From the NCBI GenBank assembly GCA_900772695.1, contig CAAGRO010000095.1, positions 1-5,305 on the forward strand: DNA of 5,305 nucleotides, read 5' to 3'. Source of the DNA: an uncultured Oribacterium sp. (GTDB lineage: Bacteria; Bacillota; Clostridia; Lachnospirales; Lachnospiraceae). The position numbers and the translations under genes were made by a program. Shown here piece by piece: positions 1 through 5,305 of this stretch (within the stretch, counting starts at the first letter, position 1; every line of letters begins with the position of its first letter). The notes beneath the pieces were generated by a model. That model did no database searches. It was not told the origin of the DNA and was given only the letters and a program-made list of their open reading frames with translations.

Positions 1-10
1 ATGCATTTCG

Positions 11-25
11 TCCCCAAGTTGGGGA
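11..25. repeat. 15-base palindrome in the hsdR leader
   Basis: The sequence TCCCCAAGTTGGGGA is a perfect inverted repeat with 7-base arms around a central G. As RNA it would fold as a 5-bp TCCCC/GGGGA stem with a 5-base loop, because the inner A-T pairs are too close to close. It shares its last base with the next palindrome. It could be an operator half, part of an attenuator, or part of the end of an upstream transcript. No function can be assigned from sequence alone. Confidence 0.5.
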
Positions 26-44
26 TGATTTGCAAATCATTTTT
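25..44 (+). terminator. Possible weak intrinsic terminator, or operator palindrome
   Basis: ATGATTTGCAAATCAT (25-40) is a perfect 16-base palindrome. In RNA it gives a stem of about 6 bp with a TGCA loop, and the run of five T at 40-44 begins at the last base of the stem. That geometry fits a weak factor-independent terminator for a gene upstream of the window. The stem is AT-rich, so it would be weak. A perfect DNA palindrome of this size could equally be a binding site for a dimeric repressor controlling hsdR. Confidence 0.35.
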
Positions 45-70
45 AGAATTTCATGGGGACATAATAAAAT
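42..70 (+). promoter_or_regulatory. Weak candidate promoter for hsdR
   Basis: TTTAGA (42-47; 4 of 6 to TTGACA) and TAAAAT (65-70; 5 of 6 to TATAAT) are separated by 17 bases in a very AT-rich stretch. Transcription would start near base 77, just ahead of the ribosome binding site, giving a leader of about 19 bases. The region is so AT-rich that such matches occur easily. hsdR may instead be read through from an upstream hsdM/hsdS operon. Confidence 0.25.
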
Positions 71-79
71 AATACAGAT

Positions 80-85
80 AAGGAG
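80..85 (+). promoter_or_regulatory. Ribosome binding site of hsdR
   Basis: AAGGAG lies 10 bases before the ATG at 96, slightly longer than the optimal spacing. In-frame TGA codons at 87-89 and 90-92 rule out any earlier start, so the start of hsdR is well fixed. Confidence 0.75.
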
Positions 86-95
86 TTGATGAATT

Positions 96-3000
96 ATGGC
101 AGGCTTTTATACCGAAGCGGATTATGAAAATTCAGTCATAGAGCTGTTTCAGAACATGGGGTATCGGTATGTCTATGCACCTGACCTGGAGCGTGACTTT
201 AAAAGCCCTCTGTATGAAGAAGAACTGGACGAGGCACTGCACCGTTTGAATCCGACTATGCCGGAGGATGCGATTGCAGATGCTCTGTATAAGCTGAAGA
301 ATTTTGAAAATGCTGAGCTGGTGCAGAAAAATGCCCTGTTTATGGATTATCTGCAGCACGGTGTTGAAGTGCGCTACTTTGTCAAGGGCGAAGAGCGCTC
401 TGGTCTTGTCTATCTTGTGGATTACAGTAATCCTGGCAACAACTCCTTTATCGTAGCGAACCAATGGACATTCGTAGAGAACAGCAATAAGCGCCCCGAT
501 GTCCTGCTGTTTTTGAATGGTATGCCTATTGTGCTTGTAGAGTTGAAATCTCCGTCTCGTGAGGAGACAGATGCATCGGAGGCGTACTCGCAGATCCGGA
601 ATTACATGCATGAGATTCCTTCCATGTTTATCTACAACTGTATCTGCGTCATGAGTGATCTTATGACTTCAAAGGCCGGTACGATCACATCTGGCGAAGA
701 TCGTTTCATGGAGTGGAAGACAAAGGACGGCAGCTACGAGAATACCCAGTACGCTCAGTTTGATACCTTCTTTGAGGGTATCTTTGAAAAGGCGCGCTTG
801 CTGGATATCATCAAGAACTTCATTTGTTTCTCGAATGAGGGTACAAAGCAGTTCAAGATTCTGGCGGGATACCATCAGTATTTTGCGGTCAATAAGGCGG
901 TAGCATCTACCAGGCGCGCTACGAAAACGGATGGTAAGGGCGGCGTGTTCTGGCATACGCAGGGCAGCGGAAAATCCCTGTCGATGGTTTTCTATGCACA
1001 TCGTCTGCAGGATGCGCTGGACAGTCCGACCATTGTGGTCATCACAGACCGTAACGACCTGGATGACCAGCTGTATGGGCAATTTGCAAAGTGTAAGGAT
1101 TTCCTGCGGCAGGAGCCGGTTCACGCTGAGAGTCGCGCACATTTGAAGAAACTGCTGGATGGCAGGAAAGCGAACGGTATCATCTTTACTACGATGCAGA
1201 AGTTCGAGGAGTCCTTCGAATGCCTTTCCGAGCGTAGAAATATTGTGGTTATGGCGGATGAGGCGCATCGTGGACAGTATGGCTTAAAGGAAAAGGTCGA
1301 CGCTAAGACCGGCGAAATCAAAATCGGTTCTGCACGTATTATCCGGAATGCTCTGCCGAATGCGACCTTCATCGGATTTACCGGCACACCTATTTCTATG
1401 AAAGACCGTAACACTCGTGAGGTGTTCGGCGACTATATCGATATCTATGATATGACGCAGGCGGTGGAGGATGGAGCCACCCGTCCGGTATATTACGAGA
1501 GCCGTGTCATTAAGCTGAAGCTGGATGAGCAGACACTGAAGCTCATCGATCAGGAATACGATATCATGGCGAATAATGCGGATCCTGGTGTCATCGAGAA
1601 AAGCAAGAGAGAGCTTGGACAGATGGAGGCCATCCTTGGCAACGAGAAGACCATTGATTCGCTGGTAGATGATATCCTGAACCACTACGAGAATTATCGT
1701 GCCAGTCTGCTGACTGGAAAGGCAATGATCGTGGCGTATTCGCGTCCGATTGCCATGAAGATATATGAGCGCATCCTCCAGCTGCGTCCGTCCTGGACAG
1801 AAAAGGTTGCGGTCGTCATGACCAGCAGTAATAAGGATCCAGAGGAATGGAATAAAATTATCGGGAATAAGCATCGCAAGGATGAGCTTGCAAAACAGTT
1901 TAAGGATAATGACAGTCCGCTCAAGATCGCGATCGTTGTAGATATGTGGCTGACAGGCTTTGATGTTCCGTCCCTGGCGACCATGTATGTTTATAAGCCG
2001 ATGCAGGGATATAACCTGATGCAGGCGATTGCGAGAGTTAATCGTGTATTTGGCAACAAGGAAGGCGGCCTCGTTGTTGATTATGTGGGAATCGCATCCG
2101 CGCTTAAGCAGGCGATGAACGACTATACTGCCCGTGATAAGAAGAACTATGGAGATACGGATATCGCAAAGGTGGCATATCCGAAGTTCCTCGAAAAGCT
2201 GTCGATTTGCCGGGATCTGTTCCATGGATATGACTATTCGAAGTTCATAAGCGGCACGAATCTGGAACGCTCGAAAGCAATCAGTGGTGCAGTGAATTTT
2301 ATCGTTAGCGTAGATAAGGAGCAGGAGCGTGAGGACTTCCTGAAAGAAGGACTGCTTCTCAGACAGGCGCTATCACTGTGTTCTTCTCTGGTAGAGAAGG
2401 ACATGCGTGTGGAAGCGGCATTCTTTGAATCTGTGCGCGTGCTTGTAACGAGGCTTATGAACCAGGGCGAAGGCAAGAAGATATCTTTGCCGGAAATGAA
2501 TGCCCGGATTAACGAGCTTCTGAAAGCCAGCGTGCAGAGCGAAGGAGTAATCAATCTCTTCTCTGATGTTGACAGGGAATTTTCACTCTTTGATCCGAAG
2601 TTCCTTGAGGAAATCTCGAAGATGAAGGAGAAAAATCTAGCCGTAGAGCTGTTGAAAAAACTGATTGCAGAACAGGTACAGATTTACCGTCATACGAATG
2701 TCGTAAAATCGCAGAAGTTCAGCGAGATCATTCAGAGGGCAATGAATGCTTATCTGAACGGTATGTTGACGAATGAGCAGGTTATTGAGGAACTGTTAAA
2801 TCTTGCAAAGCAGATTGCTGCGGCAAATAAAGAAGGAGAGCAGCTCGGACTGACAGCAGATGAGCTGGCATTTTATGATGCGTTGACGAAGCCGCAGGCA
2901 ATCAAGGATTTCTATGAAAATGAAGAGTTGATTGCGATTACTAAGGAGCTGGCAGATACATTACGCAAAAATCGTACAATCGACTGGCAGAAGCGCGACT

Positions 3001-3230
3001 CGGCAAGAGCGAGGATGCGTATCATGATAAAACGTCTGCTCAGAAGTCATCGTTATCCGCCGGAGGGCATGGACGATGCTGTGCAGACGGTGATGACACA
3101 GTGTGAGCTGTGGACGGATAACAATGATATGGGGCAGCATGAATATGACAGACCGAAATATTCCTACCAGCCGCAACCGGATTTGGACATGGTCGCTGAA
3201 AGACCAGTGCAGTATGGATATGATGAATGA
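96..3230 (+). CDS. hsdR: Type I restriction enzyme R subunit (HsdR)
   Basis: This is the translocase/endonuclease subunit of a Type I restriction-modification complex. With HsdM and HsdS it binds unmethylated target sites, pumps DNA using ATP and cuts at a distance. The N-terminal RecB-like nuclease is visible: D135 (RPDVLLF), E149 and K151 (VELK), and a QxxxY motif at Q166-Y170. The superfamily 2 helicase follows: Walker A QGSGKS 289-294, motif Ia ITDRNDLDDQ around 316-325, DEAH 388-391, motif III GFTGTP 427-432, motif V around VVDMWLTGFDVPS 614-626, and arginine-finger motif VI QAIARVNR 643-650. A helical C-terminal region resembling the usual HsdR C-terminal domain runs from about 700 to 1005, and the last ~38 residues are rich in Tyr, Pro, Gln and Asp. 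At 1044 residues it is full length, and every key residue I checked is present, so it looks functional. hsdM and hsdS are not in the window. No terminator follows. Confidence 0.97.
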   Translation: MAGFYTEADYENSVIELFQNMGYRYVYAPDLERDFKSPLYEEELDEALHRLNPTMPEDAIADALYKLKNFENAELVQKNALFMDYLQHGVEVRYFVKGEERSGLVYLVDYSNPGNNSFIVANQWTFVENSNKRPDVLLFLNGMPIVLVELKSPSREETDASEAYSQIRNYMHEIPSMFIYNCICVMSDLMTSKAGTITSGEDRFMEWKTKDGSYENTQYAQFDTFFEGIFEKARLLDIIKNFICFSNEGTKQFKILAGYHQYFAVNKAVASTRRATKTDGKGGVFWHTQGSGKSLSMVFYAHRLQDALDSPTIVVITDRNDLDDQLYGQFAKCKDFLRQEPVHAESRAHLKKLLDGRKANGIIFTTMQKFEESFECLSERRNIVVMADEAHRGQYGLKEKVDAKTGEIKIGSARIIRNALPNATFIGFTGTPISMKDRNTREVFGDYIDIYDMTQAVEDGATRPVYYESRVIKLKLDEQTLKLIDQEYDIMANNADPGVIEKSKRELGQMEAILGNEKTIDSLVDDILNHYENYRASLLTGKAMIVAYSRPIAMKIYERILQLRPSWTEKVAVVMTSSNKDPEEWNKIIGNKHRKDELAKQFKDNDSPLKIAIVVDMWLTGFDVPSLATMYVYKPMQGYNLMQAIARVNRVFGNKEGGLVVDYVGIASALKQAMNDYTARDKKNYGDTDIAKVAYPKFLEKLSICRDLFHGYDYSKFISGTNLERSKAISGAVNFIVSVDKEQEREDFLKEGLLLRQALSLCSSLVEKDMRVEAAFFESVRVLVTRLMNQGEGKKISLPEMNARINELLKASVQSEGVINLFSDVDREFSLFDPKFLEEISKMKEKNLAVELLKKLIAEQVQIYRHTNVVKSQKFSEIIQRAMNAYLNGMLTNEQVIEELLNLAKQIAAANKEGEQLGLTADELAFYDALTKPQAIKDFYENEELIAITKELADTLRKNRTIDWQKRDSARARMRIMIKRLLRSHRYPPEGMDDAVQTVMTQCELWTDNNDMGQHEYDRPKYSYQPQPDLDMVAERPVQYGYDE

Positions 3231-3254
3231 TCGCGGATGAGACTATCCGATCGC
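3229..3254. repeat. Short dyad and direct repeat after hsdR
   Basis: GATCGC occurs at 3229-3234 and again at 3249-3254, and CGGAT (3234-3238) is inverted as ATCCG (3245-3249) around a 6-base spacer. The 5-bp stem has no T-run after it, so it is not a credible intrinsic terminator. It might be an operator for the amidohydrolase gene or chance. The rest of the 72-base gap is A-rich, and I see no good promoter in it. Confidence 0.25.
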
Positions 3255-3287
3255 AGGAAATACTGATAGAAAACAAAACTATAAAAT

Positions 3288-3294
3288 GAGGTGA
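3288..3294 (+). promoter_or_regulatory. Ribosome binding site that decides the amidohydrolase start
   Basis: GAGGTGA matches seven consecutive bases of the classical anti-Shine-Dalgarno complement (AGGAGGTGA). It is 8 bases before the ATG at 3303. The in-frame GTG at 3291 lies inside this site, so a start there is unlikely. The in-frame GTG at 3300 is possible but too close. Confidence 0.75.
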
Positions 3295-3302
3295 CATGTG
3301 TG

Positions 3303-4517
3303 ATGGGAAATGAAGCCGGATTGAGAATCGAAGAGATGCTGTGCCAGCTGGCGGATGCGACGCGCATCGAGGGAGAGATCTGGCGTGCGGCGTATACTCC
3401 GGAAGACAAAACCGCGAAGAAGATCCTGCGTGAGTGGATCGAAGAGCTGGGGCTGGAATACAGAGAGGACGCGATCGGGAACGTGTATGGGCGGCTTCCG
3501 GGGACGGAGTCTGGCACGGTACTGACGGGATCGCACCTCGATACCGTAAGGAACGGTGGAAAATATGATGGCGCACTGGGCGTGGTGACCGGTGTGGCGG
3601 CACTGGGATACCTCAAGCAGTCTGGCTTCGTTCCGAAGCACAGTCTGGAAGTGGTTGGTCTGATGGAGGAAGAAGGCAGTCGTTTTCCATCCGGCTGTCA
3701 GGGGAGCCGTGCGATCTGCGGCACGCTGAAAGAAGAGGATCTCGAGGAGCGCAGCCGTGATGGCGTCACACTTCGGGAAGCACTGTCCGCTGCCGGATAT
3801 TCGTCGGAAGCGCTGCAAAGCGTGAAACGTGACGATATTCGAGCGGTCGTAGAGCTGCATATCGAACAGGGACCGGTGCTTGAGAGTGAGCAGAAGCAGA
3901 TCGGTATCGTGGACAGCATCGTCGGGATCGTGAACTATGAGCTGAGCATTCAGGGAAGCCAGAACCATGCTGGCACTACCTCGATGTCTTTACGGCACGA
4001 TCCGGTGGTGGCGGCTGCGGAATTCATCACGGAGTCTACCCGTCAGATGATGGCGCAGTCCCCTTCGGCCACCTTGACCTATGGCATGCTGCAGGCATTT
4101 CCCGGAATGCAGAACGTCATTGCGGATCGGGTAAATCTGAGCATCGATCTGCGCGATGGCAGCGATGAGAAACTGCTTCAGGATGTGGCTGTGCTGAAAC
4201 GTGCGCTGGAGTCCATCGAACGCAGGGGCTTTCAGACCCGGCTTCGACAGAGCGACTGGCTGCCATCCGCACAGATGGATCCGAACGTGATTCGGGTGAT
4301 CGAGCGGCACTGTAAAGAGAATCATCTGGCGTACAAGCATATGAACAGCGGTGCTGGTCACGACTCGATGGTATTCGGAAAGCATTTCCCGACCGCGATG
4401 ATCTTCGTGCCGAGCATCGAAGGGATCAGCCATAACCCGGCAGAAGCCACCGCTGCAGCGGATATTCAGACCGGCTTTGAACTGCTATGTGACGTGTTAA
4501 AAGAGTTGTCAGAATAA
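3303..4517 (+). CDS. M20-family amidohydrolase (allantoate amidohydrolase / N-carbamoyl-L-amino-acid hydrolase type)
   Basis: This is a cytoplasmic, metal-dependent amidase of the hydantoinase/carbamoylase branch of peptidase family M20. The family releases ammonia and CO2 from a ureido group, as in allantoate breakdown or N-carbamoyl amino acid hydrolysis. Numbering from the ATG at 3303 (404 residues, normal family length), the dinuclear metal site is visible: GSHLDT with H78, D89 in KYDGALGV, the acidic EEEGSRF stretch E122-E124, H186 in HIEQGPVL and H377 in GISHNPAE. The dimerisation/substrate segment NHAGTTSM carries H222, and SGAGHDSMVF (349-358) carries H353. No signal peptide or membrane segment is seen. 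The usual family forms ANHAGTTPM reads QNHAGTTSM here. There are no purine or hydantoin genes beside it, so allantoate versus carbamoyl-amino-acid specificity cannot be settled and I give no symbol. It is more GC-rich than hsdR. Confidence 0.9.
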   Translation: MGNEAGLRIEEMLCQLADATRIEGEIWRAAYTPEDKTAKKILREWIEELGLEYREDAIGNVYGRLPGTESGTVLTGSHLDTVRNGGKYDGALGVVTGVAALGYLKQSGFVPKHSLEVVGLMEEEGSRFPSGCQGSRAICGTLKEEDLEERSRDGVTLREALSAAGYSSEALQSVKRDDIRAVVELHIEQGPVLESEQKQIGIVDSIVGIVNYELSIQGSQNHAGTTSMSLRHDPVVAAAEFITESTRQMMAQSPSATLTYGMLQAFPGMQNVIADRVNLSIDLRDGSDEKLLQDVAVLKRALESIERRGFQTRLRQSDWLPSAQMDPNVIRVIERHCKENHLAYKHMNSGAGHDSMVFGKHFPTAMIFVPSIEGISHNPAEATAAADIQTGFELLCDVLKELSE

Positions 4518-4542
4518 AAAAGTGTTAGCAGAAACATCACAC

Positions 4543-4557
4543 TGTAAGCGCTTTCCA
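4543..4557. promoter_or_regulatory. Candidate catabolite-responsive element (cre) for CcpA
   Basis: TGTAAGCGCTTTCCA fits the core cre pattern TGNAANCGNWNNC at every defined position of 4543-4555, with the palindromic AGCGCT centre typical of CcpA and other LacI-family operators. Only the outermost W positions mismatch. It covers the -35 box (4552-4557) of the promoter for the HIT gene, a position from which CcpA usually represses. Confidence 0.6.
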
Positions 4558-4580
4558 TACTGCGCCATCGGTGATATAAT
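4552..4580 (+). promoter_or_regulatory. Extended -10 promoter of the HIT gene
   Basis: A perfect TATAAT at 4575-4580 is preceded by TGA, giving the extended -10 TGnTATAAT. TTTCCA (4552-4557) is a 4-of-6 match to TTGACA at the ideal 17-base spacing. Initiation is expected near 4587, giving a leader of about 56 bases before the ATG at 4643. The cre-like site overlaps the -35 box. Confidence 0.7.
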
Positions 4581-4627
4581 CGTAGAGAATGAACATAAGC
4601 GTGCTGGTCGACAGCATTGGCATGAAA

Positions 4628-4634
4628 AAGGAGG
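4628..4634 (+). promoter_or_regulatory. Ribosome binding site that decides the HIT gene start
   Basis: AAGGAGG is a near-perfect Shine-Dalgarno sequence 8 bases before the ATG at 4643. The in-frame ATG at 4589 has no such site and would begin almost exactly at the predicted transcription start, so the downstream ATG is preferred. Confidence 0.85.
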
Positions 4635-4642
4635 ATTTTGAT

Positions 4643-5089
4643 ATGGCAGATATGGCGAAGGAACATCCAGACTGTGCGTACTGCGCAAAGGGCGAGCTGG
4701 TAAAGAAGTTCGGTTATGAGATCTGTGAGCTTCCGGCTTCCACCGTTTATCTTTTCAAGGAGCAGAGCCATCCGGGCAGATGCATCGTGGCATCGAAGCA
4801 CCACGTATCCGAGATGCTGGAGCTCAGCGAGGCAGATCGCGCAGCTTTTATCGCGGATGTCGTCACGGTTGCAGATGCGATTCATGCGGTATGCCACCCG
4901 AACAAGCTGAACTACGGTATGTACGGCGATACGGGCTGCCATCTTCACATGCACCTCGTTCCGAAGTATAAGGATCAGTTCGAGTGGGGCGGCACCTTCG
5001 CGATGGATCCGAACATGAATAAGATCACCGACGAGGCTGAGCTCGAGAAGATCGCTGCACCGCTTCGCGACGCGATTCTCGGAAAGTGA
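4643..5089 (+). CDS. HIT-family (histidine triad) nucleotide-binding protein
   Basis: This is a small cytoplasmic HIT-superfamily protein. Family members usually hydrolyse or transfer nucleotides through a histidine nucleophile, for example AMP-lysine/adenosine phosphoramidates or dinucleoside polyphosphates. From the ATG at 4643 it has 148 residues, a usual length. The signature HLHMHLV is at 100-106, with the histidine triad H100, H102 and H104, the last being the expected nucleophile. C11 and C14 in CAYC near the N-terminus look like the first half of the zinc site seen in many HINT-type proteins. The segment SHPGRCIVASKHH (42-54) matches the family's substrate-side strand and loop. An upstream in-frame ATG at 4589 would add 18 residues unlike HIT N-termini and is rejected on ribosome-binding-site and promoter grounds. 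The gene has its own promoter and terminator, so it is probably monocistronic. The exact substrate is unknown. Confidence 0.93.
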   Translation: MADMAKEHPDCAYCAKGELVKKFGYEICELPASTVYLFKEQSHPGRCIVASKHHVSEMLELSEADRAAFIADVVTVADAIHAVCHPNKLNYGMYGDTGCHLHMHLVPKYKDQFEWGGTFAMDPNMNKITDEAELEKIAAPLRDAILGK

Positions 5090-5101
5090 AATCAGAAACT
5101 G

Positions 5102-5135
5102 AAAGGCGGGAGGATATCGATTCCTCCCGCCTTTT
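5102..5135 (+). terminator. Strong intrinsic terminator of the HIT gene
   Basis: A perfect 13-bp stem, AAAGGCGGGAGGA (5102-5114) with TCCTCCCGCCTTT (5122-5134), closes a 7-base loop and ends in TTTT (5132-5135). It begins 12 bases after the HIT stop codon. The flanking A's give a short T-run on the other strand as well, so weak bidirectional action is possible. Confidence 0.92.
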
Positions 5136-5219
5136 CTGGACCGCCGAAATAGACTCTTCTGACGACGGGTGCTGATAGATTCCCGCCTGTAGAACCGTGG
5201 ATTCATGTTTATAAACCTC
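5136..5219. other. Intergenic stretch with no recognised gene
   Basis: These 84 bases lie between two terminator hairpins. I see no plausible coding frame with a ribosome binding site. TTTATAAA near 5208-5215 resembles a -10 box on either strand but has no matching -35. Only a weak 4-bp CGGG/CCCG pairing (5166-5169 with 5182-5185) is visible. Confidence 0.5.
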
Positions 5220-5258
5220 AAAACCGGAAGACAGCTGTGCACTGTCTTCCGGTTTTTT
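5220..5258. terminator. Bidirectional intrinsic terminator between convergent genes
   Basis: A perfect 15-bp stem pairs 5220-5234 (AAAACCGGAAGACAG) with 5242-5256 around a 7-base loop. On the plus strand it runs into six T (5253-5258). On the minus strand it ends in TTTT and then GAGGTTT. It starts 3 bases beyond the stop codon of the minus-strand partial gene, so its main user is probably that gene, with a back-up role for read-through from the HIT gene. Confidence 0.85.
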
Positions 5259-5261
5259 ATA

Positions 5262-5305
5262 TCACTTCACTTCGTCGAGAATCTCCGCGAGGGCAGCGAC
5301 CTGTG
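5262..5305 (-). CDS. 3' end of an unidentified minus-strand gene (partial)
   Basis: On the minus strand this edge reads as 13 codons ending QVAALAEILDEVK and then TGA (complement of 5262-5264). It has GC-rich third positions and an amphipathic-helix look common at protein C-termini. The stop is followed within a few bases by a strong hairpin with a T-run on this strand, as expected for the end of a real gene convergent with the HIT gene. The fragment is too short to identify a family, and an open frame of this length could be chance. The support is mainly the terminator placement. Confidence 0.45.
   Translation of the reverse strand, partial: QVAALAEILDEVK

Noticed and set aside
1..60. Palindromic leader as a CRISPR repeat or phage attachment site
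   Set aside because: There is no repeated unit with spacers, no integrase gene and no tRNA 3' end. It is only a pair of local palindromes.
1284..2225. 313-codon open frame on the minus strand inside hsdR
   Set aside because: It is fully antisense to the helicase motifs of hsdR, has no recognisable domain, and its composition is what the reverse complement of hsdR would give.
3280..3285. TATAAA as a -10 box for the amidohydrolase
   Set aside because: Transcription would start around 3292, inside or after the ribosome binding site, and no -35 box lies at the right distance.
3279..3968. 229-codon minus-strand open frame over the amidohydrolase
   Set aside because: It is a shadow of the M20 gene, with no ribosome binding site or domain. 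The other minus-strand frames at 3040-3616 and 3990-4433 fail for the same reason.
4522..4542. Possible terminator hairpin (GTGT/ACAC) after the amidohydrolase
   Set aside because: Only four base pairs and no T-run follow it, so termination here is unsupported.
4466..5242. 258-codon minus-strand open frame spanning the HIT gene
   Set aside because: It is antisense to a clear HIT gene, runs through the promoter and the 5102-5135 terminator stem, and its protein is Arg/His/Ile-rich with no family resemblance.
1..5305. tRNA, rRNA, riboswitch or insertion-sequence features
   Set aside because: I looked in the intergenic stretches on both strands and saw no tRNA-like fold, known riboswitch core, transposase motif or terminal inverted repeats.

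Overview
The window reads as bacterial chromosome, most likely from a low- to mid-GC Bacillota (Clostridia-like) organism. This rests on strong AAGGAG/AAGGAGG/GAGGTGA ribosome binding sites, a sigma-A-type promoter with an extended -10, and a very good match to a CcpA catabolite-responsive element (cre). The species cannot be named from this sequence.

Layout: bases 1-95 are an AT-rich leader with two abutting perfect palindromes and no convincing gene. Bases 96-3230 hold a complete, apparently intact hsdR, the motor/nuclease subunit of a Type I restriction-modification system. Its partners hsdM and hsdS are not in the window and presumably lie upstream. After a 72-base gap with no clear terminator comes a complete M20-family amidohydrolase (3303-4517) of the allantoate amidohydrolase / N-carbamoyl-L-amino-acid hydrolase type. 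A 125-base gap (4518-4642) carries a cre-like operator overlapping the -35 box of an extended -10 promoter, which drives a HIT-family nucleotide-binding protein (4643-5089). That gene ends in a strong intrinsic terminator (5102-5135). Bases 5136-5220 show nothing coding. A second hairpin (5220-5256) looks bidirectional and probably also serves a minus-strand gene, of which only the last 13 codons (5262-5305) are visible.

The three complete genes do not form an obvious pathway. hsdR belongs to a defence system, the amidohydrolase to nitrogen scavenging from ureido compounds, and the HIT protein to nucleotide metabolism. Rows sampled by hand are about 40-57% GC in hsdR and about 58-67% in the downstream genes. 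This fits a restriction-modification cassette inserted beside resident metabolic genes, but it is only suggestive. I did not find a convincing undescribed system. The most useful observations are the cre/promoter overlap at the HIT gene, the nested palindromes before hsdR, and start-site corrections for two genes.
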